64,000 nt of DNA from Marinobacterium sp. LSUCC0821 (GCF_012848475.1 NZ_CP051666.1:1701501-1765500); one strand, 5' to 3'. Positions 18,141-28,614 are shown, numbered from the stretch's first letter. The notes: generated by a model from the letters alone, not told the origin. Program-made: numbers and translations.

Positions 18141-18914
18141 TTAAAAGTCGAGATCGTAATCGACAATCAGCGGCGCATGGTCTGAGAATCGCTCGGCCTT
18201 GTAAACACCGGCATTTTGAATCGTCTTACGCAGACCTGCAGTTGTAATCTGGTAGTCTAGTCGCGCACCTTCATTAAGCTCACGAGCGCGATTGTAATCG
18301 GGCCACCAAGTGTATTGGCGTTCAGATTTATTGCACTCACGCATCGCGTCAACAAAACCCTTCTCAACAAAGAGCTCTTCTGCCCACTCACGCTCTTCAG
18401 GTAGGAAACCAGAAACGGTTTGGTTGATGTACCAGTTGCTAAGGTCGACTGGCTTGTGTGCAATATTAAGCGTACCCGCGAAGATGAATTCACGACGCTT
18501 ACGAAGAGTCTTGTCGAAATGGCCTGCGAAGTTCTCTAGGTACTGCTCTTTAGCCAACTGCGCGTCTTCACCACTCAAACCAGAAGGTACGGAGAAGCTG
18601 GCAACACTGAAACGGTCAAAATCGGCCTGAATAAAACGACCCTGTGTATCACACTGCTCAAATCCAAGACCTGTCATGACAGCCTTAGGCAGATGGCGTG
18701 TGTAGATAGCGACACCACTGTAGTCATCATCAAAAGCTTCAAAAAAGTAAGCTTCGTAACCTTCAGGATGGTAAATTTCAGCGTCAAGCTGATACTCGCG
18801 CGCTTTGATATTCTGGAGACAAACAACATCCGCGTCCTGCTTGGCCATCCACTCGAAGAAGCCATTTTCAGCCGCGTTTTTAATGCCTTGGCAGTTAAAG
18901 GTGATCACTCGCAT
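18141..18914 (-). CDS. crc: Crc-like catabolite repression protein (ExoIII fold, degenerate active site)
   Basis: This 257-residue protein has the exodeoxyribonuclease III/AP-endonuclease fold but not an intact active site. The metal-binding glutamate expected in LQEIKA is Asn35 (LQNIKA). The catalytic aspartate expected in GDxNIAH is Thr148 (AGTLNIAH). The C-terminal LDYQ and SDHAPLIVDYD motifs remain. Pseudomonas Crc is also an ExoIII homologue without nuclease activity and lies between rph and pyrE, exactly as here. Crc acts with Hfq to block translation of catabolic mRNAs when preferred carbon is present. The symbol rests on active-site loss plus synteny. A weakly active nuclease is the alternative. 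Confidence 0.8.
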   Translation of the reverse strand: MRVITFNCQGIKNAAENGFFEWMAKQDADVVCLQNIKAREYQLDAEIYHPEGYEAYFFEAFDDDYSGVAIYTRHLPKAVMTGLGFEQCDTQGRFIQADFDRFSVASFSVPSGLSGEDAQLAKEQYLENFAGHFDKTLRKRREFIFAGTLNIAHKPVDLSNWYINQTVSGFLPEEREWAEELFVEKGFVDAMRECNKSERQYTWWPDYNRARELNEGARLDYQITTAGLRKTIQNAGVYKAERFSDHAPLIVDYDLDF

Positions 18915-19097
18915 GCGCGGGAGATACTCCGTTTTAATCAGTTATTTTTAGACGAAAGAAGCATTGTAGCTCCAGAGTTATAAAAACGGAATTTTTAACG
19001 TCGACTTTCACGCTATTTGGGAGTTCGGCCCGCTTCGGGTATCCTTAGCACCCAATAAACTATTACCGATATATTTCAACTAGAGGTTCCACTCCAG

Positions 19098-19745
19098 ATG
19101 CAAAACTACCAGCGCGAATTTATTGAGTTTGCTATTGAAAAAGGCGTACTGAAGTTTGGTCAATTCACTTTGAAGTCCGGCCGTAAAAGCCCTTACTTCT
19201 TTAATGCTGGTCTCTTCAATACGGGTGGCGCGCTTGCAAAACTAGGTCGCTTTTATGCCGCAGCCATTGAAGATGCGGGCATTGAGTTTGACGTCATGCT
19301 TGGCCCTGCTTATAAAGGCATCCCACTAGCGGCTACCACCGTTGTCGCGATGGCGAACGATTTCGGTAAGGATGTCCCTTACGTATTCAACCGCAAAGAG
19401 GCTAAAGACCACGGCGAAGGCGGCAACCTCGTCGGCGCACCTTTGGCTGGCCGTGTCCTAATTATCGATGACGTTATTACAGCTGGCACAGCTATCCGTG
19501 AAGTAATGACACTGATCAACGACAACGGCGCGACACCTGCAGCGACCATTATTGCTCTAAACCGTATGGAGCGCGGAACTGGTGAACTCTCTGCAATCCA
19601 GGAAGTTGAGCGCGACTACAATATGCAAGTTGCCAGCATCATCTCACTGGATAATCTTGTTGAATATTTGGAAGAACTTGGCGATAAATCAAGCGAACTT
19701 GCAGCTATTCGCGCATATCGTGAAGAGTATGGCATCAGCGCTTAA
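19098..19745 (+). CDS. pyrE: Orotate phosphoribosyltransferase
   Basis: This enzyme of de novo pyrimidine synthesis converts orotate and PRPP to OMP. The 215-residue product has [16 protein letters not shown], which binds orotate and phosphate, and the PRPP motif [16 protein letters not shown]. It is monocistronic upstream, with a 183-bp leader from the divergent crc. The stop overlaps the start of modA by 17 nt, so pyrE and the molybdate genes may share a transcript. pyrC lies elsewhere in the window (47186). Confidence 0.97.
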   Translation: MQNYQREFIEFAIEKGVLKFGQFTLKSGRKSPYFFNAGLFNTGGALAKLGRFYAAAIEDAGIEFDVMLGPAYKGIPLAATTVVAMANDFGKDVPYVFNRKEAKDHGEGGNLVGAPLAGRVLIIDDVITAGTAIREVMTLINDNGATPAATIIALNRMERGTGELSAIQEVERDYNMQVASIISLDNLVEYLEELGDKSSELAAIRAYREEYGISA

Positions 19746-20526
19746 GACATTAAGAGTGTTTAAGATAGCAGGGCTCACCGCCCTGCTTTTTGCGTTTCTA
19801 TTACCACTGAAATCCTCTGCTGAAACTTTAACAATCTTCGCAGCATCCAGCTTAAAAAACGCGTTAGATGAGATTATTAACGTCTACCAAGCGAACTCTG
19901 AAGATCAATTAATCGTCTCCTATGCGGGCTCTTCAGCACTGGCTCGGCAGATTGAGATGGGCGCGCCTGCAGATATATTTATCTCTGCGAACGAAGCTTG
20001 GATGGACTATCTGCTAGAGCGCAACATGATCCTTCCTGAAAGTCGTTTCGACCTTGCACACAACACGCTAGTTTTGATTGGTGGACAGGATCAAACGTCT
20101 ATCGAACTGGAAAATCCGGCGCTTAAACTCTCAGATTATCTTTCCGGAAACTACCTTGCTATGGCACTTACCAACTCTGTCCCTGCAGGTATTTACGGTA
20201 AGCAAGCGCTCACTTCCCTAGGCCTGTGGCAGGATGTTGAAACACAGGTCGCGCAGGCTGACAACGTTCGTGCAGCTTTGGCTCTGGTTGCAACAGGTGA
20301 AGCACCATTAGGCATTGTTTACAACTCTGATGCAGTGGCAGAGCCAAGAGTAAAAATATTGGCTACATTCCCAGCAGACTCACATGCAACTATCAGATAC
20401 CCAGCTGCTATCACTGACTTAGGTAACAAGAGCCCAGCAGAAAGGTTTCTGAAATTTTTGCGCTCATCTGCGACTAAAGCGATACTAGAGCGCAACGGTT
20501 TTAGTGAAGCAACGGACACTCAGTGA
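19729..20526 (+). CDS. modA: Molybdate ABC transporter periplasmic binding protein
   Basis: This protein binds molybdate (or tungstate) in the periplasm and delivers it to ModBC. The 265-residue product has a signal peptide ending LLPLKSSAE. The family start follows: [16 protein letters not shown], then [20 protein letters not shown] and a conserved [13 protein letters not shown] segment. The chosen ATG lies inside the 3' end of pyrE; the frame runs further upstream, but only this start gives a signal peptide. It overlaps modB by GTGA. No ModE regulator is encoded nearby. Confidence 0.93.
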   Translation: MASALKTLRVFKIAGLTALLFAFLLPLKSSAETLTIFAASSLKNALDEIINVYQANSEDQLIVSYAGSSALARQIEMGAPADIFISANEAWMDYLLERNMILPESRFDLAHNTLVLIGGQDQTSIELENPALKLSDYLSGNYLAMALTNSVPAGIYGKQALTSLGLWQDVETQVAQADNVRAALALVATGEAPLGIVYNSDAVAEPRVKILATFPADSHATIRYPAAITDLGNKSPAERFLKFLRSSATKAILERNGFSEATDTQ

Positions 20527-21215
20527 GCGAATGGCTTGGTGCAGCAGAATGGGCTGCGGTAACACTCTCAATCAAGGTGGCACTTTGGGCAACGCTCATT
20601 AGCCTCCCCTTTGCTATTGGTGTCGCTTGGCTTCTGGCTCGCCGAGATTTTTTTGGTAAGCAGTTTTTGAATGGCTTAGTTCACCTCCCTCTTATTCTGC
20701 CACCTGTTGTAACCGGCTATCTTCTTCTCATCACCTTTGGGACACGTACACCGCTGGGAAGCTTTCTTGCTGAGTGGGGAATCCAGTTCGCTTTTCGCTG
20801 GAGTGGTGCTGCTCTCGCCGCCGGAATCATGGCATTCCCACTCATGGTCAGAGCGATCCGTCTCTCTATTGAGGCTATAGATCCGAAACTAGAGCAGGCT
20901 GCATCCACTCTTGGCGCTGCAAAACATAGAGTCTTTTTGACCATCTCTCTGCCACTGATGCTCCCGGGTATCATCGCTGGTGCTGTTCTAGCGTTTGCAA
21001 AAGCGATGGGTGAGTTTGGTGCCACCATCACCTTTGTCTCGAATATCCCGGGGCAAACGCAAACGCTACCCTCAGCGATCTACGCCTTTTTACAGGTACC
21101 AGGGGGTGAGAGCTCTGCGGTGAAACTGGTAATCATTTCAATCTGTATCGCGATGGGTGCCCTTATCGCCTCTGAGATTCTCTCTCGCAGAGTAAGCCGG
21201 AGGCTAGGCCAGTGA
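20523..21215 (+). CDS. modB: Molybdate ABC transporter permease
   Basis: This 230-residue inner-membrane permease has about five transmembrane helices. The EAA loop that contacts ModC reads EQAASTLGAAKHRVFLTISL, followed by PLMLPGIIAGAVLAFAKAMG. It starts with GTG at 20523, overlapping the modA stop by 4 nt, and its stop overlaps the modC GTG by 4 nt. The operon is therefore tightly coupled. Confidence 0.95.
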   Translation: MSEWLGAAEWAAVTLSIKVALWATLISLPFAIGVAWLLARRDFFGKQFLNGLVHLPLILPPVVTGYLLLITFGTRTPLGSFLAEWGIQFAFRWSGAALAAGIMAFPLMVRAIRLSIEAIDPKLEQAASTLGAAKHRVFLTISLPLMLPGIIAGAVLAFAKAMGEFGATITFVSNIPGQTQTLPSAIYAFLQVPGGESSAVKLVIISICIAMGALIASEILSRRVSRRLGQ

Positions 21216-22294
21216 GTTTGGTTATCAATATTCAGAAGCAGTTTTCTAGCTTTCAGCTCGACGCTCAATTCGAAGTACCCAAGGGTATTACCGCACTATT
21301 TGGTAAATCTGGCTCTGGCAAAACATCTATCATTAACACCATTGCGGGTCTTGAAAGGCCTGATCAGGGCGAGATCATCGTTAATGGCCAGACTCTCTTT
21401 AACAGTAAAGAGAAGATTTGGGTGCCAGCGCATCAACGCCAGATAGGTTATATCTTTCAAGAGGGCAGACTCTTCCCGCACCTCAGTGTTAAGGAGAATC
21501 TTCTCTACGCTAGCAAGGTGACCAGCAAGCCGATGAAGCATCAGCAGTTTGATTACATCATTCAACTGCTTGGTATAGACCACCTGCTTGATCGTCAGCC
21601 AGCCCGCCTATCCGGCGGTGAGAAACAGCGCGTGGCAATTGGCCGAGCGCTGCTGAGCAACCCGCAGCTTATTCTTGCTGATGAACCTCTCTCTGCCCTA
21701 GATGAGTCACGTAAAGCGGAACTTCTCCCCTACTTTGAACGGTTGCGCGATGAACTAGAGATACCCATTCTCTATGTCACACACTCGGCTCAAGAGGTGC
21801 TGCGTTTAGCAGACTATGTTGTGGCTATCGATGATGGACGGGTGACCACGCCAGGGCCAGCGAGGGAAGTGCTTTCCGATAGTCGCATCAACAAGCAGGC
21901 TCATCGCGCTATGAGCTCACAATTCAAAGCGTCGGTGGTTGCACACCATCAAGATGGTTTAACAGAATTGGCTGCTAATGGTGTGACCCTATTTACACCT
22001 ACAGTGAAGGCAGAGGTCGGTAGCCCACTATGTTTGGAGATATTCGGCCACGATATGCTTATTACGAGATTGCGGATTGCAGAGAGTTCAGCTCTAAATC
22101 AATTAGCAGGAAAGATTACTTCTGTAACAACGCCCGCACCGAATAGCATCTTCCTAACCCTGGAAACGGCCATTGGTGAATTAACGGCACGCCTCTCTGC
22201 ACGTGCATTCCAGAAACTTGGTCTGGTAGCAGGTGATAACTGCCACCTGTGTATTCAGGCAATACATCAGTCCAACCGGAACAGTTGCGCTTAA
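21212..22294 (+). CDS. modC: Molybdate ABC transporter ATP-binding protein with C-terminal TOBE domain
   Basis: This 360-residue ATPase energises molybdate import. The Walker A motif is FGKSGSGKTSIIN (about residues 30-42), the Q-loop region YIFQEGRLFPHL, the ABC signature LSGGEKQRVAIGRAL, Walker B LILADEPLSALDE and the H-loop YVTHSAQEV. Residues from about 290 form a mop/TOBE molybdate-binding domain, typical of ModC. It starts with GTG. About 40 nt past the stop begins the cyd promoter region. Confidence 0.95.
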   Translation: MSLVINIQKQFSSFQLDAQFEVPKGITALFGKSGSGKTSIINTIAGLERPDQGEIIVNGQTLFNSKEKIWVPAHQRQIGYIFQEGRLFPHLSVKENLLYASKVTSKPMKHQQFDYIIQLLGIDHLLDRQPARLSGGEKQRVAIGRALLSNPQLILADEPLSALDESRKAELLPYFERLRDELEIPILYVTHSAQEVLRLADYVVAIDDGRVTTPGPAREVLSDSRINKQAHRAMSSQFKASVVAHHQDGLTELAANGVTLFTPTVKAEVGSPLCLEIFGHDMLITRLRIAESSALNQLAGKITSVTTPAPNSIFLTLETAIGELTARLSARAFQKLGLVAGDNCHLCIQAIHQSNRNSCA

Positions 22295-22334
22295 ACGACA
22301 TCAACTGTCGAAATTAATCAAAGCTTATCTAAAT

Positions 22335-22348
22335 TAGATATATATCAA
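22335..22348. promoter_or_regulatory. FNR/ANR-type operator upstream of cydA
   Basis: TAGAT-ATAT-ATCAA differs from the FNR consensus TTGAT-N4-ATCAA at one base. It is 100 bp upstream of the cydA start. Control of a bd oxidase by FNR is well established in gammaproteobacteria. Confidence 0.65.
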
Positions 22349-22447
22349 TTACCTTTCGCTAATAAACGAGGTAATATCCCTCTGTATTTTTGTGCACTAC
22401 ACACAAACGATCATAGAGATTAATTAACGTCATTGGAGGCATCCTCG

Positions 22448-24016
22448 ATGATTTCAGAATCGGTAGTGGAACTATCACGTTGGCAATTTGCCATCACGGC
22501 GATGTACCACTTTCTATTTGTCCCTCTTACCCTAGGTCTCTCATTTCTATTGGCGATCATGGAGTCGGTTTATGTAATGACCGGTAAACAGATCTACCGT
22601 GATATGACCAAATTCTGGGGTAAATTGTTCGGTATCAACTTCGCACTGGGTGTAACCACCGGTCTGACAATGGAGTTTCAGTTCGGCACGAACTGGGCCT
22701 ACTACTCACACTACGTGGGTGATGTCTTTGGTGCGCCTTTGGCTATCGAGGGTCTTGTTGCCTTCTTCCTAGAATCTACCATGATCGGTCTATTCTTCTT
22801 CGGCTGGGATCGACTCACCAAGGTTCAACACCTTGCAGTGACTTGGCTGGTTGCAATTGGCTCTAACTTCTCAGCGTTGTGGATTTTGATCGCAAACGGC
22901 TGGATGCAGAATCCAGTTGGAGCCTACTTCAACTTCGAAACCATGCGCATGGAGATGGACAGCTTTGCCGAGGTCCTATTCAACCCAGTTGCACAGGTGA
23001 AGTTTGTTCACACTGTCTCTGCGGGTTATGTAACGGGCGCTATTTTCGTACTGGCTGTCAGCAGCTACTTCATGCTTCGTAACCGCGACATTCCATTTGC
23101 ACGCCGCTCATTTGCGATCGCGTCTGCATTCGGTCTTGCATCAGCAATCTCTGTTATCGTGCTAGGTGACGAGTCTGGCTATGAAGTGGGTGAGGTTCAA
23201 AAGGTTAAATTGGCGGCAATCGAAGCGGAGTGGGAAACACATCCAGCGCCAGCAGCCTTTACTCTTGTTGGCCTTCCTAACGAAGAGACCATGCATACCG
23301 ATTACGCAGTTAAGATTCCAGGAGCTCTGGGTCTTATTGCAACGCGTTCTCTGGACGAAGAGGTTATGGGTATTAAGGATCTAGTGGCTCACGCTGAAGA
23401 TCGCATCCGTAACGGTATTGTGGCTTACGGCCTGCTTGAGAAACTTCGTAACGGTGAAGATACGCCTGAAAACCGTGCTGCATTCTCTGAAGTTAGCGCG
23501 GATCTAGGTTACGGCTTGCTGCTTAAGCGCTACACCCAAGCAGTGGTAGATGCGACTGACGAGCAGATCCAGCTCGCTGCACGCGATACTATTCCGCAGG
23601 TTGCGCCGATGTTCTGGACCTTCCGTATCATGGTAGGTGCAGGCTTCACGATGCTGCTGCTATTCGTTCTATCTTTCTACTACACCACTAAGCGTAAGGC
23701 ATACAAAACTCGGTGGTTGCAGTGGTTTGCACTGCTTAGCTTGCCGCTACCTTGGGTAGCGAGTGAAATGGGTTGGTTTGTCGCTGAGTTTGGTCGTCAG
23801 CCATGGGCGATTGGTGAAATTCTACCGACCTATGTCGCAACGTCTCACCTCACTGAACTGGATCTGTGGATGAGTATTGGTGGCTTTGTCGGTCTCTACT
23901 CACTCTTCCTCGTGATCGAAGTTTATTTGATGGTTAAGTACATCCGCAAAGGCCCTAGCGCGCTTCAAACTGGCCGCTACCACTTTGAACAGAACAGTGC
24001 AGAACAAGGAGCTTAA
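22448..24016 (+). CDS. cydA: Cytochrome bd ubiquinol oxidase subunit I
   Basis: This is the catalytic subunit of the high-affinity bd oxidase, which oxidises ubiquinol and reduces oxygen to water. The 522-residue product has His21 in [18 protein letters not shown] (the heme b595 ligand region) and the conserved glutamates in [20 protein letters not shown]. It has a long quinol loop (about residues 240-380) of the E. coli type and [14 protein letters not shown] late in the protein. GGAGG lies 8 nt before the ATG at 22448, which is preferred to a TTG at 22433. The stop overlaps the cydB ATG (TAATG). Confidence 0.97.
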   Translation: MISESVVELSRWQFAITAMYHFLFVPLTLGLSFLLAIMESVYVMTGKQIYRDMTKFWGKLFGINFALGVTTGLTMEFQFGTNWAYYSHYVGDVFGAPLAIEGLVAFFLESTMIGLFFFGWDRLTKVQHLAVTWLVAIGSNFSALWILIANGWMQNPVGAYFNFETMRMEMDSFAEVLFNPVAQVKFVHTVSAGYVTGAIFVLAVSSYFMLRNRDIPFARRSFAIASAFGLASAISVIVLGDESGYEVGEVQKVKLAAIEAEWETHPAPAAFTLVGLPNEETMHTDYAVKIPGALGLIATRSLDEEVMGIKDLVAHAEDRIRNGIVAYGLLEKLRNGEDTPENRAAFSEVSADLGYGLLLKRYTQAVVDATDEQIQLAARDTIPQVAPMFWTFRIMVGAGFTMLLLFVLSFYYTTKRKAYKTRWLQWFALLSLPLPWVASEMGWFVAEFGRQPWAIGEILPTYVATSHLTELDLWMSIGGFVGLYSLFLVIEVYLMVKYIRKGPSALQTGRYHFEQNSAEQGA

Positions 24017-25155
24017 TGATGTTTGATTACGAAACTCTCCGACTTGTTTGGTGGCTTCTTGTAGGCGTGCTGCTGATTGGCTTTGCTATCGCTGATGGCA
24101 TGGACCTAGGCACTGCAATGATGATCCCAGTATTGGGTAAAACTGATACTGAGCGTCGTGTCATTATCAACACCATCGGCCCTCACTGGGACGGCAACCA
24201 GGTGTGGCTAATTACAGCCGGCGGAGCCATCTTTGCTGCTTGGCCACTTGTTTACGCAACTGCATTCTCCGGTTTCTACTGGGCAATGTTGTTGGTGCTA
24301 TTCGCGCTATTCTTCCGTCCAGTTGGATTTGAATACCGCTCGAAGAAGGACAGCGTCGCTTGGCGTCGTAACTGGGACTACGCATTGGCTGTAGGCTCAT
24401 TTGTACCATCATTGGTATTTGGTGTAGCGTTTGGCAACCTGTTCCTAGGTGTACCTTTCTACTTTGATGAGTTCACGCGTCCAATCTACACAGGCTCTTT
24501 CTGGGCTCTGCTTAACCCATTCGCGATTCTATGTGGTTTAGCAAGTGTAGTGATGCTTGCGCTACAAGGTGCTACCTGGTTGCAGATGCGCGCTGGCGGC
24601 GAAGTTGAAGGCCGTGCTCAGCGCATGGCGTCACTACTAGGTCCGGTACTTGCAGTGCTTCTAGCTGTAGCGGGTGCTTGGTTGTACTACGGCATTTCAG
24701 GTTACGAGATCACCTCTACTGTAGTAGGTGATGCTCCATCTAACCCGCTGAGCAAAACTGTAGCGACAACGGATAACTGGTTTGGCAACTACGCAACCTA
24801 CCCTATGCTTTGGGCACTGGTTGCAGCGTCAGTTGTACTTCCCCTGCTTACTAGCCTCATGGCAAAAGCTGGCAAGAGCGGTTTTGCATTTACCCTAAGC
24901 TCGCTGTCGATCGCATCAATTATTCTGATGACTGGTTTTACGCTCTTCCCGTTTGTGATGCCTTCATCGACAAACTTGGCAAGTGCGCTAACACTTTGGG
25001 ATGCAACCTCGAGTGAACTGACACTGACAATCATGTTCTGGGTCGCTCTATTCTTCGTGCCAATCATTTTGGGCTACACCTTCTGGGGTTACTACAAAAT
25101 GTGGCGTCGAATTGAACCTGAGTTCATTGAACAGAACAGCGTTTCAAACTACTAG
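24016..25155 (+). CDS. cydB: Cytochrome bd ubiquinol oxidase subunit II
   Basis: This is the second subunit of the bd oxidase, a 379-residue protein with eight or nine transmembrane helices. The N-terminal motif [16 protein letters not shown] and [20 protein letters not shown] are diagnostic of CydB. The start ATG overlaps the cydA stop, and a second ATG directly after is equally possible; AAGGAG precedes both. It is followed after 12 nt by cydX. Confidence 0.97.
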   Translation: MMFDYETLRLVWWLLVGVLLIGFAIADGMDLGTAMMIPVLGKTDTERRVIINTIGPHWDGNQVWLITAGGAIFAAWPLVYATAFSGFYWAMLLVLFALFFRPVGFEYRSKKDSVAWRRNWDYALAVGSFVPSLVFGVAFGNLFLGVPFYFDEFTRPIYTGSFWALLNPFAILCGLASVVMLALQGATWLQMRAGGEVEGRAQRMASLLGPVLAVLLAVAGAWLYYGISGYEITSTVVGDAPSNPLSKTVATTDNWFGNYATYPMLWALVAASVVLPLLTSLMAKAGKSGFAFTLSSLSIASIILMTGFTLFPFVMPSSTNLASALTLWDATSSELTLTIMFWVALFFVPIILGYTFWGYYKMWRRIEPEFIEQNSVSNY

Positions 25156-25167
25156 GAGATTAAGAAG

Positions 25168-25272
25168 ATGTGGTATTTTGCTTGGATCCTTGGCGTACTC
25201 CTAGCCTGCAGCTTCGGCATCATCAACGCGATGTGGCTGGATGCTGAGGAAGAACAGCACGCAGAAGATTAA
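25168..25272 (+). CDS. cydX: Cytochrome bd accessory subunit CydX (34 aa)
   Basis: This is a single-helix small subunit that stabilises the heme environment of bd oxidase. The 34-residue product reads MWYFAWILGVLLACSFGIIN and then an acidic tail. It matches the CydX signature WYFxWILGxxLA with the conserved glutamate near the end of the helix region. AGGAG lies 10 nt upstream of the ATG. The gene is too short for ordinary ORF cutoffs and was found by reading downstream of cydB. Confidence 0.95.
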   Translation: MWYFAWILGVLLACSFGIINAMWLDAEEEQHAED

Positions 25273-25298
25273 TCTGCACGCGCTTTATACGCGTAAAC

Positions 25299-25324
25299 AA
25301 GGGGCTTTCGGGCCCCTTCTTTTT
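25299..25324 (+). terminator. Terminator between cydX and cydD
   Basis: AAGGGGC and GCCCCTT pair around TTTCGG, then CTTTTT follows. It ends about 25 nt before cydD, so cydDC may depend on read-through or on its own start site. Confidence 0.75.
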
Positions 25325-25346
25325 CGATACTTGGCAGCGAATACAA

Positions 25347-27032
25347 TTGGCTAGAAAACGTAAATCCAATCCAACCGATATTCTCGACCAGCACAATGCC
25401 GGTTTGGAGGGTGCTACACGCCTATCACTCCTGCTTGGACTGGTACAAACCCTCAGCACCCTGGGCTTTGCATACTCAGTCTCACTGCTTATTGGCATGG
25501 CTCTAGCAAATGAGCCACTGCCGATGAGCACAATGGCAGTGGTGGCGCTTATAACGGGCCTACTCGCCATCAAAGCCTTTGCCCAAACCTGGCAAAACAC
25601 TCTAAATCTTAGCCTAAGCGTGACCATCAGAGATCGACTTCGCCAATCAGCGTTGAGCCACTGCTTTACGACCGGCATTGCACTTTACCCTCGCTTCAAG
25701 GCTTCAGAGCTAGCCAATCTTCTCGCCAGTGAAATCGATAAACTGAAGGATTACTTTGCAGAGTTTAAGGTCCAGAAACAGATGGCAGTCTGGACACCTG
25801 TTCTGATTCTTTTAGCAGCCAGCACCGTTAACTGGTTGGTGCCACTGATTCTGCTTTTAACCACTCCGTTAATACCGGTGTTCATGATCTTGCTTGGCAA
25901 CAGAGCAGCCGAAGCCTCTAGAGCAAACCTAAAGGATATGAATCGATTAGGTCACCTGCTAGAGGACCGGCTTCGCAATTTGGACCTGTTGCAGCAGCAA
26001 AATGCCATTGAGCGGGAGACAGCTGCCCTTTATAGCCAGTCAGAAAATTTTCGTAAAAGTACGATGCGTGTTCTAAGACTCGCATTTCTTTCAGGAACCC
26101 TATTAGAGTTCTTCGCGGCTATCAGCGTAGCGCTTGTTGCTGTATACCTCGGGCTGCTCTTTTTAGATAAGTATGATGTGGGTGGCTGGAGTCTCGACTT
26201 CACCTTTGCAGATGGCGCCTTTCTTTTGATGCTAGCGCCTGAATACTACCTCCCGCTTCGCAAACTCGGCGCACTCTACCACGCCAAATCCAATGCTAAA
26301 GCGGTGGCCGAAGTGCTTAACGAGCTGGCCGACAGCGCCTCTCTCTCCACATCGAATATTCCTTCTATAGTGCCGAAAAACATCACTTCTCTTGAGGTTG
26401 AGTCCCTTGTTAGCGGAACAGACTCTGCTATTCACAGGCCAATCTCGTTTACCGTTATGACTGGGCAGACGCTTTTAATCGACGCACCCTCTGGCAGCGG
26501 CAAAACTACGTTACTTGATAGCCTAGCCGGATTAAGGACTTTTCACTCAGGGACTGTTCGCATCAATGGCGAACCCCTAAATCCCTTCCACAATCCTAAG
26601 TGGTTCTCTAGAGTTGGCTATATTAGCCAGCATCCAGAGCTGATCTATGGCTCCATTAAAGAGAACCTCATGCTAGGACGTAGCTTTAGCGAGGCCGAAC
26701 TCTGGGATGCACTTCGCAGAGCGCAGCTTGAGGATGTTGTGGCGGCACTGCCAAATCAACTCGACTACTTCATTACTGATGCAGGAGACCTCCTCTCTGG
26801 TGGACAGATTCAGCGTTTGGCCATAGCACGTGTTTTCCTTCACCAGCCTGCGCTACTGCTACTAGATGAGCCTGTAGCCAACCTCGATCAGGAGACTGCA
26901 GAGGCCTTTTTGGTAGGTCTCAAGTTCCATACCGAACAGGGTGGTATTTTGATTATGGCGAGTCACCGTGTCAGCGAACGTTTCCAGTTCGATCAGCGTG
27001 TCGCTCTCATTAAGGAGACGGCAAATGGTTAA
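25347..27032 (+). CDS. cydD: CydD, ABC exporter subunit for cytochrome bd assembly
   Basis: CydDC is a heterodimeric ABC exporter of cysteine/glutathione (and heme-linked) function, needed to assemble bd oxidase. The 561-residue product has six N-terminal helices and a C-terminal ATPase: Walker A APSGSGKTTLLD, signature LLSGGQIQRLAIARV and Walker B LLLLDEPVANLD. The start is a TTG with no clear ribosome site; the next methionine is about 50 residues in, so the start is uncertain. It overlaps cydC by 8 nt. Confidence 0.92.
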   Translation: MARKRKSNPTDILDQHNAGLEGATRLSLLLGLVQTLSTLGFAYSVSLLIGMALANEPLPMSTMAVVALITGLLAIKAFAQTWQNTLNLSLSVTIRDRLRQSALSHCFTTGIALYPRFKASELANLLASEIDKLKDYFAEFKVQKQMAVWTPVLILLAASTVNWLVPLILLLTTPLIPVFMILLGNRAAEASRANLKDMNRLGHLLEDRLRNLDLLQQQNAIERETAALYSQSENFRKSTMRVLRLAFLSGTLLEFFAAISVALVAVYLGLLFLDKYDVGGWSLDFTFADGAFLLMLAPEYYLPLRKLGALYHAKSNAKAVAEVLNELADSASLSTSNIPSIVPKNITSLEVESLVSGTDSAIHRPISFTVMTGQTLLIDAPSGSGKTTLLDSLAGLRTFHSGTVRINGEPLNPFHNPKWFSRVGYISQHPELIYGSIKENLMLGRSFSEAELWDALRRAQLEDVVAALPNQLDYFITDAGDLLSGGQIQRLAIARVFLHQPALLLLDEPVANLDQETAEAFLVGLKFHTEQGGILIMASHRVSERFQFDQRVALIKETANG

Positions 27033-28614
27033 GCACTACTTGTACCTTCTAAAACAAGAGCGCGCTATTTTTCTGCTTGGCTTGGTGTTATCAATTGTCA
27101 CGGCATTTGCAGGGATTGCGCTTCTCGCGGTATCAGGCTGGTTTATCAGCGCTGCAGCTATCGCAGGTTTGAGTGCAGTGGCTGCACACGCTTTTAACTT
27201 TTTTACACCGGGCGCGATTGTCCGTGGGCTTTCAATCACTCGAACAGCTGGACGCTACGGCGAACGACTCGCCAATCACGAAGTGACGTTTCGAATGATC
27301 AGCGCCCTTCGCCGTGATCTATTCAACGAACTTGGTAACAACCAGGGTGTCAGCGCGCTGATGAATCGTCACGACAGTGCCAGTCAGTTATTGAAGGATA
27401 TTCAGAACGTAGAGGGTATCCACCTTCACTCATTGGTTCCTGCAGTCACTGCGATCTTATCCGCAGTTGGGTTCGTGCTTGTTACAGCCATTTTCCAACC
27501 TCAGCTAGCTATGGTTTCAATACCCATTTTAGGGGTGGCGCTTGTGCTGTTACCGCTACTCTATAGCCGCGCTGTTTTAGAGCCTGAATCTAGCCTTCAT
27601 CAACAACGAAACAAGCTATGGTCTCAAGCGAGCTCGCTGTTTAGCAGCTTACGCCTGCTAACTCTTAACAATCAGTTAGAAGCGCAAGGGGAATCTCTGC
27701 GTAACAGCTCAACCGAGGCAAACAGAGTTGAACTGCGTGCACTGAAGAAACAGCAGTGGATTGCGCTTATCTCTCAGTTGGTCTATCTGCTTCTTATCGG
27801 TTGCTCACTCGGCTTCTCAATAACGGCTTACCAAAATAGTGAGTTGCAAGGGGCACTGATTTTCATGCAGTTACTGTTAGCGATGGGCGTGACGGAAATT
27901 CTCGCTGCTGCTAACAGCGCTATCGCCAGCTTGTTACTGGGCCATAGAGCTCTGCAACGACTGGATGGGCTAAAGCAAAATAGACCAGCCCAGGATGAAC
28001 GAGGCATGCGAGTTGATGTTGATAAGGGCATTGAGGTTCGCCATTTAAGCTTTGCCTACAATGCAGGCCAACCTGTACTTAGCAACCTATCAATATCTTT
28101 CGGTTCTGGCTTTCACTGGCTACTCGGTAGCAGTGGTCGTGGCAAAACAACGCTACTCAAGATTCTTGCTGGCGAGATCGAGCAATACACAGGAGAAATC
28201 GCCGTTAATAAAGAGCAGCTCTCCTACATGCCACAGCGCATACAGATTATTCGCGCATCGTTAAGAGAGAACTTAGATCTACGCTCAGAGCACGATGACA
28301 CAGAAATTTCAGAAGCGCTTGAGATGGCACAATTAAGTGAATGGGTAGCGAGCCTGCCAGACGGTTTGGATACCTGGATAGGTGCTGGTGAGTGGCAACC
28401 CTCGGGCGGGGAGCTGAAACGCCTGGGTATTGCACGCCTCATTCTCGAAAACCGTCAAATCATTATGCTCGACGAGCCTTTTGCTGGAATGGATAGTGCG
28501 CTTCAAACAGAACTACTGCAAAACCTCAGAGACCAATGGCAGGGTCGTACAGTGCTGATCATCTCTCATGATCTAGACCTAATCGGTAGTTCCGACACTA
28601 AGATCCAGTTATAA
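27025..28614 (+). CDS. cydC: CydC, ABC exporter subunit for cytochrome bd assembly
   Basis: This is the partner of CydD, at 529 residues. The membrane domain contains the CydC-typical stretch LLAVSGWFISAAAIAG and the RGLSITRTAGRYGERLANHE block. The ATPase has Walker A LGSSGRGKTTLLK and a variant signature PSGGELKRLGIARL, then IIMLDEPFAGMD. ATG at 27025 has AAGGAG 8 nt before it and lies inside the end of cydD. A hairpin follows the stop. Confidence 0.93.
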   Translation: MVKHYLYLLKQERAIFLLGLVLSIVTAFAGIALLAVSGWFISAAAIAGLSAVAAHAFNFFTPGAIVRGLSITRTAGRYGERLANHEVTFRMISALRRDLFNELGNNQGVSALMNRHDSASQLLKDIQNVEGIHLHSLVPAVTAILSAVGFVLVTAIFQPQLAMVSIPILGVALVLLPLLYSRAVLEPESSLHQQRNKLWSQASSLFSSLRLLTLNNQLEAQGESLRNSSTEANRVELRALKKQQWIALISQLVYLLLIGCSLGFSITAYQNSELQGALIFMQLLLAMGVTEILAAANSAIASLLLGHRALQRLDGLKQNRPAQDERGMRVDVDKGIEVRHLSFAYNAGQPVLSNLSISFGSGFHWLLGSSGRGKTTLLKILAGEIEQYTGEIAVNKEQLSYMPQRIQIIRASLRENLDLRSEHDDTEISEALEMAQLSEWVASLPDGLDTWIGAGEWQPSGGELKRLGIARLILENRQIIMLDEPFAGMDSALQTELLQNLRDQWQGRTVLIISHDLDLIGSSDTKIQL

